Notes: generated by a model not told the origin, from the letters alone. A stretch of 64,000 nucleotides of DNA from Lachancea mirantina (GCA_900074745.1 LT598467.1:620001-684000), one strand, 5' to 3'. Numbered from the stretch's first letter, positions 10,076 through 19,528 are shown. Numbers and translations: made by a program.

Positions 10076-10864
10076 TTAAATAACGATCAAAAGGAGAATC
10101 AAAATTATCGTAAGGAGCAAAATAACAAGACAGGGCCCGTTTTCCCGAGCTGCTTTCTCGTAAATATCAAGTCGTGTTCTTGCTCTGCTCAGATTTCTTC
10201 CGCTAGTATCCACCAGACTTTCTAAATCGCGTAGAACACCTACATTCTGATCGGATAATTCATGATCGATGTCCAGCGATATATGGTGCACCCGGCTGAT
10301 ATTACTGGACAAATTATTCAAATGTGCATCTTGCTCCAATAACTGCTGTTGTTGTTGTACAAAAATCTCTTGATTAGAGAGCTGAGGTGCCACAACAAGA
10401 TTGCTATCCCCAACACTGCCTCCTTTACTTTTCCCATACTCAAAAAGCTTAATCCTATCGGCATCAAGGTCCACATCAGCACCAGAGTCCTGAGTGGTAT
10501 CAGAATACTCGATTAAATCATCCTTGAAACGGACTCTCTTAGATCTTGAAATGTCCTTTGTAGTTTGTCCGTGCCAATGTCGCCTTTCAAATGCATAAAG
10601 AGATTTATCGATTACACCGTCTTGCGGCACACATTCTAACGCCTCGTTGTATTTTTGGCAATAACCTTCAAAAGCTGCATAGTCTTCGTCGTCTATCGCT
10701 CCCTCACTGCTCTGTAACAAATCGAGTGTGCCATTTAGCTGCGTCTTCAAATTTAAATTATCAGCAGCAGACGGCTTAATTTTTAAAACAGAAATCAACC
10801 GCTCTCGTTCCTTCACCAAATCAACCAGTTTATCTATCTCATAAGACACTTTCAAAAGCTCCAT
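10076..10864 (-). CDS. SYN8: Endosomal Qc-SNARE Syn8
   Basis: 262 residues (S. cerevisiae Syn8 is 255). It is a membrane-fusion SNARE acting at endosomes. The SNARE heptad region lies at roughly residues 165-235 (QQQQQLLEQDAHLNNLSSNI and following) with a glutamine-type central layer. The protein ends in a 19-residue hydrophobic anchor with no tail. Order NTG, SYN8, then DEP1 further on, matches YAL015C-YAL014C-YAL013W with the same orientations. NGL1 converges on it, 262 bases away. That gap (9814-10075) is moderately GC-rich and holds no gene that I can support. Confidence 0.9.
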   Translation of the reverse strand: MELLKVSYEIDKLVDLVKERERLISVLKIKPSAADNLNLKTQLNGTLDLLQSSEGAIDDEDYAAFEGYCQKYNEALECVPQDGVIDKSLYAFERRHWHGQTTKDISRSKRVRFKDDLIEYSDTTQDSGADVDLDADRIKLFEYGKSKGGSVGDSNLVVAPQLSNQEIFVQQQQQLLEQDAHLNNLSSNISRVHHISLDIDHELSDQNVGVLRDLESLVDTSGRNLSRARTRLDIYEKAARENGPCLVILLLTIILILLLIVI

Positions 10865-11081
10865 CCCTTACATCTGCTCTAACAAGGAGTGAACTTTCAA
10901 AGTGAGTTAGTTGGTCTTTATTTGCTGAAAATTCTGTTACAAGTGATATTGACTATCCATCTCTACAAACGTAACGACAAAAATGAAAGAACCACTGTCT
11001 TGTAATGCTCTTGACGTCTTATTTGCTTTAGTTATTTCATCGTAGGCTAATCAAGTCCCTATTTGCTATGTGATATGCACA

Positions 11082-12524
11082 TCAAACGTTTTTCTGTTGA
11101 GATGCCTTTTTTCTGAAAGCAGTTGATCGCTTAGTAACTCTACCAGTTTTGGATCTCTGTTTCTTAGATTTGAGTCCTTGCACAGAATCGCCTTTTGCCG
11201 CACGTAAACCCTCGACAGTTATTTCTTTACCTATGGTGGCTCTGTCAGCTTTTCCAAGAACTTTCTTGGCACGTCCAAATTTGGTTCTCTGAGAATCTGT
11301 GAAAGCTCTTTTATGGCCATGAGCCTTTGAATCAGGTCCCGTTTTTTTCATGTTCTTGCATCTGGAAATGCGCACTTTGCGCCCGGTACCGTTCAATTTC
11401 TTACCGTCAAGTAAAAGAGCCTTATTTATACTCTGGAAATCAAAAAATTGAACATATGCAAATCCTTTCCCCAAATTTGTTTTTGGGTCCCTAATAATAC
11501 GCACGTACTCAATGGCGCCACAGGTTTCGAAGTAAGTCCATAGGTTTTCCTCGCTTTCCTCGAAATCCAAGTTTCCGACAAACACAGACCGTTTCTTGTC
11601 CTGTTCCGCTGGATGTGCGACAGAGTCCACCCTTAAATGATGATCTAGAAAGACATTGGCGTTCAATTGCTTACAAACACGCTGGACAACCGTTCTATCC
11701 TTATAAACGACGTATGCGTTGACGGAATCGCGCGATTTGTGTAGCTTTTGCTGTACAAACGCCACTTTTCTGGGCAGAGCTTCCTCAAACGAGATAGACC
11801 GAAATCTTATGCTCTGAATGGCGGTTTTCCGTGCCGCGTTTTGGGGTTTCTGTAACTCATTATCATCGTCGTCCGAGTCTGAATCCGATGCTTCCTCTGA
11901 ACCAACGGCATGGCGCGAAATGTCTTTCTTGAACGAACTTTGTAAACCCGCTTCTTCAAACAGTCTCCTAAATTGTTTGTACGCTTTCTTGGCAAGGATT
12001 ACTTCTGCCGGCACATTACCAACGAAAACGGTTCTGTTGGCTTTTTCTAGCTCTTCCTCTTTCATATTGACCTTTTTGGCCGCTTCAACTACAGTGCTAT
12101 TTCCTGTCTCGGTTTCTGGGGTTATTTCGGATTTCGACACATCATCAGAACCGCGCTCTTGCGCGATCTCAGCATCTTTGCTATTGCTATCGTTATTCAA
12201 AGTTTTGGTAAAATACTGAGCCTCTAGATCGTCATTGGCGTCCACTCTCCACTTCTTGGTTTTTCTTTTCTTCTTAGCTGGTTCTGGTGTGGGTATCGCG
12301 TTATCTTTCTCAAGCGCCAAATTCTCAGAATTGCCCTTCTCATTGTCCTGCTCAGTATCGTCTATCGTTTGCTCTTCGCGTTCAATTTCTGGCAATACTG
12401 TTCTACTTTGCAACTTCAGTTTCGACGTACTGACTGGACCTGTCGATTTGCTGAAAAGCTCGTTGACATTACTCGCAAGTTTCTCCTCTTCCAAGGGACC
12501 AAAAAGATTATCAACAGAAGACAT
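11082..12524 (-). CDS. NOP12: Nucleolar RNA-binding protein Nop12 (pre-25S rRNA processing)
   Basis: 480 residues (S. cerevisiae Nop12 is 459). It is a nucleolar RRM protein needed for normal 25S rRNA maturation and growth in the cold. Two RRM-like units are visible: one with RNP2 TVFVGNVP near residue 163, interrupted by a serine/aspartate-rich insert, and a full one from about 313 (RSVFVGNLDF and the RNP1 motif KGFAYVQF). The N-terminal third is acidic with a KKRKTKKWR basic patch, and the C-terminus is lysine- and arginine-rich (KKQRSKTGRVTKRS), typical of nucleolar proteins. The promoter carries PAC and RRPE elements (12612-12660). Synteny with YOL041C supports the call. Confidence 0.94.
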   Translation of the reverse strand: MSSVDNLFGPLEEEKLASNVNELFSKSTGPVSTSKLKLQSRTVLPEIEREEQTIDDTEQDNEKGNSENLALEKDNAIPTPEPAKKKRKTKKWRVDANDDLEAQYFTKTLNNDSNSKDAEIAQERGSDDVSKSEITPETETGNSTVVEAAKKVNMKEEELEKANRTVFVGNVPAEVILAKKAYKQFRRLFEEAGLQSSFKKDISRHAVGSEEASDSDSDDDDNELQKPQNAARKTAIQSIRFRSISFEEALPRKVAFVQQKLHKSRDSVNAYVVYKDRTVVQRVCKQLNANVFLDHHLRVDSVAHPAEQDKKRSVFVGNLDFEESEENLWTYFETCGAIEYVRIIRDPKTNLGKGFAYVQFFDFQSINKALLLDGKKLNGTGRKVRISRCKNMKKTGPDSKAHGHKRAFTDSQRTKFGRAKKVLGKADRATIGKEITVEGLRAAKGDSVQGLKSKKQRSKTGRVTKRSTAFRKKASQQKNV

Positions 12525-12611
12525 TGTGCGCTATTTTACGAAACGTATCAATCCGAGACTCAAACTATTTCTAAACCTTGTTCTTCAGCAGGTTCACGAT
12601 GGTCGGATCCT

Positions 12612-12660
12612 GCGATGAGCTTGTATATTTCGAAAATTTTCCCGATGAACCTCGATGAGC
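12612..12660 (-). promoter_or_regulatory. PAC and RRPE motifs of the ribosome-biogenesis regulon (NOP12 promoter)
   Basis: GCGATGAGCT at 12612-12621 is a full PAC element, GAAAATTTTC at 12632-12641 is an RRPE-type core, and CGATGAGC at 12653-12660 is a second partial PAC. They lie 88-136 bases upstream of the NOP12 start. These motifs mark rRNA-processing genes in S. cerevisiae (bound by Dot6/Tod6 and Stb3). The region is shared with DEP1, which starts divergently at 12943; I assign the motifs to NOP12 because of its function and their proximity. Confidence 0.7.
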
Positions 12661-12942
12661 AGTTCCTTCGTTGGAAACGACGGTCAGGTTTTAAGCTCAA
12701 CGGCCTTGAAAGACGAAACCATCCCAATAAGAAAGTAAATATGACCCCTCAAGCCTGAGAAGGTCACTCTAGAACCGGATTAAAAGAATCTGTGAGGGAT
12801 TACTGAGCGTGATTTGCATCAGATTTTGTCTAATGGAATCGAAATCAGAATCAGAATCAAAAGGTATGGTAAAATGCAGAAAGCAGATAGCAGAAGGGTT
12901 GGGGTGTATTTTTGAGATTAGAGTTGCTAACAAGAAAGGAGG

Positions 12943-14559
12943 ATGGATTCAGACAGTTTAAAGTTGACGGAAGCAAACCTAGCGGCTATTCAAGCAGATT
13001 CCCAGGTCTCAAAAGTGAAGGGCGACACGGAAGACGATCGGTCGAGCATCTTGAGTAAAATCGAGTTTAACCATCCGGACGACGACGTTGGACTATCAGA
13101 GTATTGTGTTTCTTCAGACGCAGAGACGGAGAAAATGGACGAAGAAAGTTTAAATAGAGACAATGCAGGGCATCCGAGTCTCAAGGAGCTTGCCCACGAG
13201 GCTAGGGTCAATGATATCAAGAGTGACGAAGCGCTGGAGACGAATAACACAGTCGAAGAAGAGCACGACAAGGAACTCAAAAATGAAGCTCTTGAGAAAA
13301 GCGAGATTCCAAGTCTCACGGATTCAGTTTCAAATGAATTGCCAACTGCGTTTGTTTCAGGATCGGAGAATTCTGCCGATTTGAAGGTCGAATTCATAGC
13401 GGAGAAGGTAGAGAAGGCCGAGACGGCGGACACAGCCGAGACGGAGACAACAAACACCGCAGATCAGCAGCCTTTAATTTCAAAATTGAATTACGCACCG
13501 GAGGGTGAGCCAGATGACGTTACGTCTGAGGTAGCAGACGACGAAGAAGCCGTGTTGGAAGAGGCCCCAGATGTCGTTGACACCGCTGTCGCTACTGCGC
13601 AGCCGCTTGAAAAAGGTATCATTAAGAGACCTGCCGACGAGAATAGAGAAGGTTCTGATAATACACAGTTCAAGAAACCCCGTCTGCCCTCTATAACAGG
13701 GCCCAGTGGAGCACAAGAGAATGAAGAAGAGGACAATGACGCCGACGAAGATGAAGACGAAATTGAAGATGAAGACCATGAGCATTCCAAGCTTGTCTCC
13801 AAAAAACGATCTCCTATAGAAACTGAGTCGGAAGAACAATCACCAATGGAGCAAGAAAACGTAAGAAAACAAGCACTGCAAGAAATGATAGACATTGAAC
13901 ACCAATTTGCCGACCTGCGACAACGCTTATACGAAAACAAACTCGCAAAATTACAAACGGAGTCTCAAATGTGTCTTGAGGGCTCCCATCCTTCTTTGCA
14001 GACATATTATCAGAAAATCGATTTTGTGCGAGACCATAAACTACGGCGGGCGTACCAGCGGCAGAGGTACGAGCTAGAATGCATAGATAAGGAGACGAGA
14101 GCTACCCGATGTGCCATACATCAGGACTTCATGCGCAAAGTAACTGATCTAAAGCATGAATTGTTGGCCCAAACTACCCAGCGATGGTATGATATCAATA
14201 AAGAACGGCGAGAAATGGACGTGGTTGTCCCAGAAATGAATTATCATGTTCCTGTCAAGCTGAACGATAAGACTTTAAGCTGTATAACCGGTTATGCAGC
14301 CCCGGCTCATCGAAGACGCGAGGGTGAACTCTTAGCCGAAGATTTGGAATGCGAAGGCATTCGAATACAATTCAAAAGCAATCCGGTGGACAAACTTGAA
14401 GTCATTGTAGATAGAATGCGCTTCAACAACGAGTTGAGCGATTTGGAAGGTCTGAAACGGTATTTTTCAGGATTTCCGGGTGCTCCAAGTTTGAGTAGCC
14501 TCAAGGACTCGGAGGTCTTTGACGATCTGCAAAGGCTGAGCGGCAAACCTGCCATGTGA
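12943..14559 (+). CDS. DEP1: Rpd3L histone deacetylase complex subunit Dep1 (Sds3-like domain)
   Basis: 538 residues, longer than S. cerevisiae Dep1 (405). Dep1 is a structural subunit of the large Rpd3 deacetylase complex and affects phospholipid gene regulation and silencing. The first ~300 residues are very acidic and low in complexity (runs such as EDEDEIEDEDHEH). An Sds3/Dep1-type coiled-coil region follows at about 311-440, with IDIEHQFADLRQRLYENK and a conserved YELECIDKETRA stretch. The extra length is in the acidic N-terminal half, so it is probably repeat-driven growth and not a fusion. Gene order SYN8-DEP1-CYS3 matches YAL014C-YAL012W. Confidence 0.88.
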   Translation: MDSDSLKLTEANLAAIQADSQVSKVKGDTEDDRSSILSKIEFNHPDDDVGLSEYCVSSDAETEKMDEESLNRDNAGHPSLKELAHEARVNDIKSDEALETNNTVEEEHDKELKNEALEKSEIPSLTDSVSNELPTAFVSGSENSADLKVEFIAEKVEKAETADTAETETTNTADQQPLISKLNYAPEGEPDDVTSEVADDEEAVLEEAPDVVDTAVATAQPLEKGIIKRPADENREGSDNTQFKKPRLPSITGPSGAQENEEEDNDADEDEDEIEDEDHEHSKLVSKKRSPIETESEEQSPMEQENVRKQALQEMIDIEHQFADLRQRLYENKLAKLQTESQMCLEGSHPSLQTYYQKIDFVRDHKLRRAYQRQRYELECIDKETRATRCAIHQDFMRKVTDLKHELLAQTTQRWYDINKERREMDVVVPEMNYHVPVKLNDKTLSCITGYAAPAHRRREGELLAEDLECEGIRIQFKSNPVDKLEVIVDRMRFNNELSDLEGLKRYFSGFPGAPSLSSLKDSEVFDDLQRLSGKPAM

Positions 14560-14797
14560 AATGCGGTAACCCATCACTCTAGGGCATATAAAAGTGGGTA
14601 CATATGTACATTAATCCAGAACGCTGTTACAACGTTTTGACACGCTAGTGGACGTTGGCATAAAAATCTTGAAAACCCTCATGATTAAAATTTACAAAGG
14701 TACGTAGAGACAAACACGACGCGCGAGCACCAGTCGCGACGTTACGGCGCTCGATATGTGGCACACGCGCAAGAGCGAACCGTTAAGTTCGACACGC

Positions 14798-15226
14798 TTA
14801 TCTCAATGGGATGAAACGGGAGGTGGTGGCACCAGCTCTACCGTGTCTGACTGGAGTGTAAGAGATGGAGAATTCACCCAAGTAGTGGCCGACCATCTCA
14901 GGCTTGATCTCAACTTGGTTGAAGGCTTTACCGTTGTAAACACCAACAACGGAGCCGATCATCTCTGGAACAACGATCATGTTTCTCAAGTGGGTCTTGA
15001 CGACAGTTGGCTTCTCGCCCTCTGGAGCAGCCAACTTAGCGGCTCTCAACTTCTTCATCAAACCAGCTGGCTTGGAAGACAAACCACGGGAAAACTTTCT
15101 TCTGACTCTAGCTGGGGCCAACTTGACGAATTCTTCCGTTGGCATCTCCAACATCTTCTCAAGGTCGACACCCTTGTAAGAGTAGGTCTTGAAGGATCTC
15201 CTTTTTGGGGCAGCGGCTGTAGACAT
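14798..15226 (-). CDS. RPS15: 40S ribosomal protein uS19 (Rps15)
   Basis: 142 residues, the same length as S. cerevisiae Rps15 and nearly identical to it as I remember it ([20 protein letters not shown] and [17 protein letters not shown]). It sits in the head of the small subunit near the decoding centre and is needed for export of 20S pre-rRNA. The gene is intronless. Codon use is strongly biased (AAG, TTG, GGT, GTC), as expected for a very highly expressed gene. It is transcribed away from RPP2A, and the 626 bases between the two starts form a shared promoter. Confidence 0.98.
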   Translation of the reverse strand: MSTAAAPKRRSFKTYSYKGVDLEKMLEMPTEEFVKLAPARVRRKFSRGLSSKPAGLMKKLRAAKLAAPEGEKPTVVKTHLRNMIVVPEMIGSVVGVYNGKAFNQVEIKPEMVGHYLGEFSISYTPVRHGRAGATTSRFIPLR

Positions 15227-15852
15227 GTTGTGCGATGTTATTCTTCCCTTTTAAGATCACTTGGATGAACCGTCTCTAATCAGCTAGTGTTCTCAATATC
15301 CACTTGCAAACGCGACCTCAATCAGTGATACTTTCTCGAACTGCAGCCGTTTGCCAGTGTTTGCGTTCTGCGTGGGAGCCCTGAACATGGCTCTTAGGCA
15401 GGACAATGCCTGGAATGCCCGGCTGAGAGCGGCTCCCCACTGCTAGAGCTAGGCCGGCACGTACTGCGCACCCCCCAGCGTCCCAGCCTAAGACCTCCCG
15501 TGGACCTCCCTCTCTCCGCCCGCGTAAATTGCCTGAACCAAACCATGCAGTCAAAGGACGCATTTTCCAAAAATTAAAAAGACGCATAACTTTATGGAAA
15601 CTTTTTCATAATAAAACCCATACATGTGTGACTGCTTTGTCCAAACCCCACACATTACTCAATCCGCCACGCGGTTTTCTACGCTCAATGTTACCCGGCA
15701 CTACTTCTTCTGCTCGCAAATCACGAAAACGCACTGTGTGAAGGAAGGACACAGGCTGGCCGGCGTAGTCGTGACAAAAGTTGAAAATTTCAAGATTCAC
15801 GCAATCCCCCGCTCACTCCTGTTAGTCTTCTTGGAAAAGCTACAACGAAGAT
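15227..15852. promoter_or_regulatory. Bidirectional ribosomal-protein promoter (RPS15/RPP2A) with Rap1 and Homol-D sites
   Basis: Three sites cluster at 15616-15656: ACCCATACAT (15616-15625, Rap1 type), TGTGACTG (15627-15634, an exact Homol-D box, reverse complement CAGTCACA) and CCCCACACATT (15646-15656, Rap1 type). They lie about 200 bases from RPP2A and 390 from RPS15, so one cluster may serve both genes. A GC-rich island at about 15350-15530 separates it from RPS15. Thymine-rich tracts follow, as is common in such promoters. Confidence 0.75.
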
Positions 15853-16179
15853 ATGAAGTACTTGGCCGCTTATTTGCTTTTGAACGCCGCGGGCAACTCC
15901 GCCCCATCTGCTGACAACGTTAAGGCTGTCTTGGAGTCTGTCGGCATCGAGATCGAGGAGGAGAAGGTCTCCTCTTTGCTTTCCGCTGTGGAGGGCAAGT
16001 CCGTCGAGGAATTGATCGCTGAAGGTAACGAGAAATTGGCTGCCGTCCCAGCTTCTTCTGGTGCTGCGGCTTCTTCCGGTGCTGCTACCGGTGGTGCCGC
16101 TGAGGAGGCCGCCGAGGAGGCTGCCCCAGAGGCCGAGGAGGAATCCGACGACGACATGGGTTTCGGTTTGTTCGACTAA
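15853..16179 (+). CDS. RPP2A: 60S acidic stalk protein P2-alpha (Rpp2A)
   Basis: 108 residues (S. cerevisiae 106). P2-alpha pairs with P1 on the ribosomal stalk and recruits elongation factors. It starts [14 protein letters not shown], has the alanine/glycine/glutamate-rich hinge and ends in the universal stalk tail [12 protein letters not shown]. Codon use is strongly biased toward preferred yeast codons. It lies divergently from RPS15, as YOL039W does from YOL040C, and is followed by CYS3, the next gene of the chromosome I segment. Confidence 0.97.
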   Translation: MKYLAAYLLLNAAGNSAPSADNVKAVLESVGIEIEEEKVSSLLSAVEGKSVEELIAEGNEKLAAVPASSGAAASSGAATGGAAEEAAEEAAPEAEEESDDDMGFGLFD

Positions 16180-16796
16180 GCACATCAAGGATCGCTATCT
16201 TACAGCTAGGCTATCTTTTAAATAATAGTTTTTAAAAAAAGGACAATATCTGCAATTAACCTTAGAGCGCTCGTGATAGCACAGAGACATAGTCGCCCTC
16301 AATGCTTTCGCATAGAGTCACGCGACCCGCGCATTATGTTCGCAAGGCCTTCGTACAAAGACACACCAGATATCCTTATTACATAATAACTTTATATCCA
16401 ATATTTCCCGCCCTTGCATGAAAGTTGGACCCTGCATGAGATCCGCATGAGATCTGCAGTTGACTAAGTGGCTTCTGCATGCGTTTAAGTGCCTTTTTAC
16501 GAACAGACCCTTCGTACAAAATTCTGGCACGTGTTCTTCTTCCAATAGTGTGGCGTCATCTTTGGCGAGTCTGTCGAGATACGAAAAGAAAAATCATTAG
16601 CCATCGCGGCTGCCTGTCAAACAGTAAACGGGCATGGCGCTTTTTTGAACGTCAGCCTTCAGAGTCGCATGCATGCTGACATATGCCGTAAAAATACCAG
16701 AAGCGGCATATATATAGAAGGAGATCTTAAAGAGACAGAATGGACACCCGTGTAAACATGTAGTATCGCCATTTGTGAAGAATAGCGTTTGCGTTA

Positions 16797-16823
16797 GTAA
16801 CAAGCGTAACAAGCGTAACAAGC
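16797..16823 (+). repeat. Three tandem copies of GTAACAAGC in the CYS3 leader region
   Basis: Three perfect 9-base units run from 16797 to 16823, ending 49 bases before the CYS3 ATG. Such a short array is likely to vary in copy number between strains. No factor site recognised. Confidence 0.85.
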
Positions 16824-16845
16824 TCTAAGTATCTCTGCAATCTTC

Positions 16846-16866
16846 ATTTTAGTGATTCACTAAAAT
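16846..16866 (+). promoter_or_regulatory. Perfect 9-bp dyad immediately upstream of CYS3
   Basis: ATTTTAGTG (16846-16854) and CACTAAAAT (16858-16866) are perfect complements around the loop ATT. The dyad ends 6 bases before the start codon, so in RNA it would be a leader hairpin next to the AUG; in DNA it could be a palindromic binding site. Its effect is unknown. Confidence 0.6.
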
Positions 16867-16872
16867 TGAAAA

Positions 16873-18045
16873 ATGACAATTCTACCTACCGACAGATTCG
16901 CCACGAAGGCCATCCATGCTGGCGCACACGTTGACGTGCACGGTTCCGTGATCGAGCCCATTTCGCTTTCGACGACTTTCAAGCAGACCGCTCCAGCTCA
17001 GCCAGTGGGCCAATACGAGTACTCTCGCTCCCAAAACCCAAACAGACACAACTTAGAAGAAGCCGTTGCTGCCCTTGAAAACGGCAAATACGGGCTTGCG
17101 TTTTCGTCTGGGTCTGCTACGACGGCCGTTATCCTACAATCGTTGCCCCAGGGCTCGCACGCCATTTCCATCGGCGACGTCTACGGTGGTACCCACAGAT
17201 ACTTCACCAAAGTGGCCAACACGCACGGCGTCGAAACTACGTTTACCAACGAGCTCGTCGAGCAACTGCCAAATTTGGTGAAAGACAACACCAAACTTGT
17301 CTGGATCGAGTCACCAACGAACCCAACCTTGAAGGTTACCGACATCCAATTGGTTGCTAACACAGTTAAGAAAATCAACCCAGAAATTCTGCTCGTCGTC
17401 GACAACACGTTCTTGTCGCCTTACTTGTCCAACCCATTGACCTTTGGCGCCGACATTGTCGTCCACTCCGCTACCAAATACATAAACGGTCATTCCGACG
17501 TTGTTCTAGGTGTTCTTGCTACTAACAGCAAGGCACTATACGAGCGTTTGCAATTTTTGCAAAATGCCGTCGGCGCCATCCCATCGCCTTTCGATGCCTG
17601 GCTCGCTCACCGTGGTCTCAAGACTTTGCATTTGCGTGTCAGACAAGCAGCTCTCAACGCCACCAAGATCGCCGAGTTTTTAACTCAGAGCGACAAAGTC
17701 GTCAGTGTCAGCTACCCTGGTCTTTCCACACATCCAAACTACGATGTGGTTAAGAAACAGCATCGCGACGCCCTTGGAGGTGGTATGATTTCTTTTAGAA
17801 TAAAGGGTGGTGCCGAAGCTGCTGCTAAATTCACATCTTCGACAAGACTATTTACTCTGGCCGAGTCTCTCGGTGGTATTGAGTCTCTTCTCGAGGTTCC
17901 AGCTGTCATGACTCATGGTGGCATTCCCAAGGATCAGAGAGAAGCTAGCGGCGTCTACGACGACTTGATCAGACTCTCCGTCGGTATCGAGGACACCGAA
18001 GATCTGTTGGCAGACATCAAACAAGCGCTCGACGTTTCCGTCTAA
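16873..18045 (+). CDS. CYS3: Cystathionine gamma-lyase Cys3
   Basis: 390 residues (S. cerevisiae Cys3 is 394). It is a PLP enzyme that splits cystathionine into cysteine, 2-oxobutyrate and ammonia in reverse transsulfuration. Features of the Cys/Met PLP family are clear: the substrate-loop segment YEYSRSQNPNRHNLE, FSSGSATTA, the PLP-contacting DNTF, and SATKYINGH with the predicted Schiff-base lysine K202. Cystathionine beta-lyase and gamma-synthase share the fold, but overall match, length and gene position (between DEP1 and SWC3 in the chromosome I order) favour Cys3. Codon use is biased, so expression is probably high. Cbf1 and Met31/32-type sites lie upstream. Confidence 0.96.
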   Translation: MTILPTDRFATKAIHAGAHVDVHGSVIEPISLSTTFKQTAPAQPVGQYEYSRSQNPNRHNLEEAVAALENGKYGLAFSSGSATTAVILQSLPQGSHAISIGDVYGGTHRYFTKVANTHGVETTFTNELVEQLPNLVKDNTKLVWIESPTNPTLKVTDIQLVANTVKKINPEILLVVDNTFLSPYLSNPLTFGADIVVHSATKYINGHSDVVLGVLATNSKALYERLQFLQNAVGAIPSPFDAWLAHRGLKTLHLRVRQAALNATKIAEFLTQSDKVVSVSYPGLSTHPNYDVVKKQHRDALGGGMISFRIKGGAEAAAKFTSSTRLFTLAESLGGIESLLEVPAVMTHGGIPKDQREASGVYDDLIRLSVGIEDTEDLLADIKQALDVSV

Positions 18046-18239
18046 AGCCTGTAATCAATTATAGAATTTGCTATAGTTTCTAAGACGTTGTAGGGATGTA
18101 ATTGTGATATTTGGACACATGATCCGGATAGCTTTTGAACAGGTGTCATTTTTTGACATTTTCCAGATAAGTTAAAGTCTTTAAAGTTGGTGATAATCGA
18201 TCAGCCTCCTGAGGTAAATGAAGTTCAGCCCACTTGGTT

Positions 18240-19424
18240 ATGAAGCTTATTTGGATAATCTTACCCTTAGTAGCAGGCCAGAACCTCATCACTTTAGAGC
18301 CAGAAGTCAAAAGTAAGGAAGACTTCGCCGCTGAAGAACAATTATATGTTGGTGATAGCATAATTTGTGATTCCCAAGATTGCTATCCCAAGGTATTCGA
18401 GCCGAGAGAACATTGGCAAGAGATTAAAGCATCACAACATTTACCCGCTGGCCTTGATATTAGAATGAACATCGAAAGTGGCCTTCGGGAGGCCAAATTA
18501 CATGCAGGTGCATCTGAAGACGATTCGACAGGGCTGTCGACAGTCGAAGAAACTCAGCAAGCTTATGAATTTAGTGAACATTTCAAAGAGATTCGCGACG
18601 CGGAAGCTACCGGAAACTACAATGATATGACCACGCATTTAGAAACTTTGATTGAGTTTTCGCACGGGTATCACCATGGATATAAAATCATTAGCCGAGA
18701 TTTTGCAACTCTTGAAAGGCTCGTTTCCAATGTGTCCGTTCCTCTTCACATCAAGGAGTTAACGACAAGAATATTTACTGGATGCCTACGAAATAATCAG
18801 CCTGCGTGTGATCTTATTGTGCAAGAGCACGGCGATTTCATTCCGTTGATATGGTATCAACTTCATTTCCTTGTCAATGGCGAGCTCAACATGGAAGAGA
18901 TGAACTTATGCAAAAGATACCTGTCAATTCTTCACGTTCTTTCCGTTCAGAAGAATACCGTTCCAGAAATTGATGAAGAAGCGTTGAACAAGATGTTTGA
19001 TAGCGGTGATAAGCAAACGAGATTAAGAGTCTTAGAAATAGTGTCCTTGGATTATAGCGCATTAGATCGTGATGCGCTCACGAACCAACAGAAAAGGAAT
19101 ACTCAACCCTTGAACGCACAGGCTTGGTATAACAAGCTCGCCTTGCAGATACAAGACCCAAGTCTCGATGAATTTCAAGTGCGACTGTTATTTCGTGGGC
19201 TTCACAGCATCAAAACTCACGCTGGTAAAAGTGTCAAGACTGACCAATCTTTCGTCAAATGGCTGGCGGCCGAAGCTGAAAACAGGAGTGATAGACTCAA
19301 ACAGCATGTTAAAGAGAGGGACCCCGAGCAGGAAGAATTTGACCGTCAGCTGGTTTCCAGCAGACATGCTGTCTTTGGGAATCCCTTAGCAAATCGGATC
19401 AAACGCTTCGACGACGAGCTATAA
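18240..19424 (+). CDS. SIL1: ER nucleotide-exchange factor Sil1 for Kar2/BiP
   Basis: 394 residues from the first ATG at 18240 (the frame opens six bases earlier at a TTG). S. cerevisiae Sil1 is 421. It releases ADP from the Hsp70 Kar2 during protein import and folding in the ER lumen. An N-terminal signal peptide is evident (KLIWIILPLVAGQ), the body is helical and armadillo-like (for example VPLHIKELTTRIFTGCLRNN), and the C-terminus is DDEL, an HDEL/KDEL-like ER retention signal. The gene and the next three (OPI10, MSE1, SMC5) form the YOL031C-YOL034W block, inverted here relative to its flanks in S. cerevisiae. Confidence 0.88.
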   Translation: MKLIWIILPLVAGQNLITLEPEVKSKEDFAAEEQLYVGDSIICDSQDCYPKVFEPREHWQEIKASQHLPAGLDIRMNIESGLREAKLHAGASEDDSTGLSTVEETQQAYEFSEHFKEIRDAEATGNYNDMTTHLETLIEFSHGYHHGYKIISRDFATLERLVSNVSVPLHIKELTTRIFTGCLRNNQPACDLIVQEHGDFIPLIWYQLHFLVNGELNMEEMNLCKRYLSILHVLSVQKNTVPEIDEEALNKMFDSGDKQTRLRVLEIVSLDYSALDRDALTNQQKRNTQPLNAQAWYNKLALQIQDPSLDEFQVRLLFRGLHSIKTHAGKSVKTDQSFVKWLAAEAENRSDRLKQHVKERDPEQEEFDRQLVSSRHAVFGNPLANRIKRFDDEL

Positions 19425-19528
19425 GTATTGCCAAACAATTAAGAGGTAATACTTGAATGCATCTTCTCTCTTTCACATAATTCATTGTTAGAGAAGTTCA
19501 AGTAGATACACATGAGAATCTAAGTATA

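Larger units (their letters stand above)
16180..16872 (+). promoter_or_regulatory. CYS3 promoter: Cbf1 and Met31/32-type sites
   Basis: CACGTG at 16528-16533 (Cbf1 core) is followed 15 bases later by TGTGGC at 16549-16554 (core of the Met31/Met32 site), about 320-345 bases before the CYS3 start. This pairing is the classic arrangement of sulfur-assimilation genes controlled by Met4. The rest of the 693 bases holds the RPP2A 3' end, a 9-base triplet repeat (16797-16823) and a hairpin (16846-16866), listed separately. No additional gene seen. Confidence 0.7.

Noticed and set aside
14756-15268. 170-codon frame antisense to RPS15
   Set aside because: It is a shadow of a strongly codon-biased ribosomal-protein gene.
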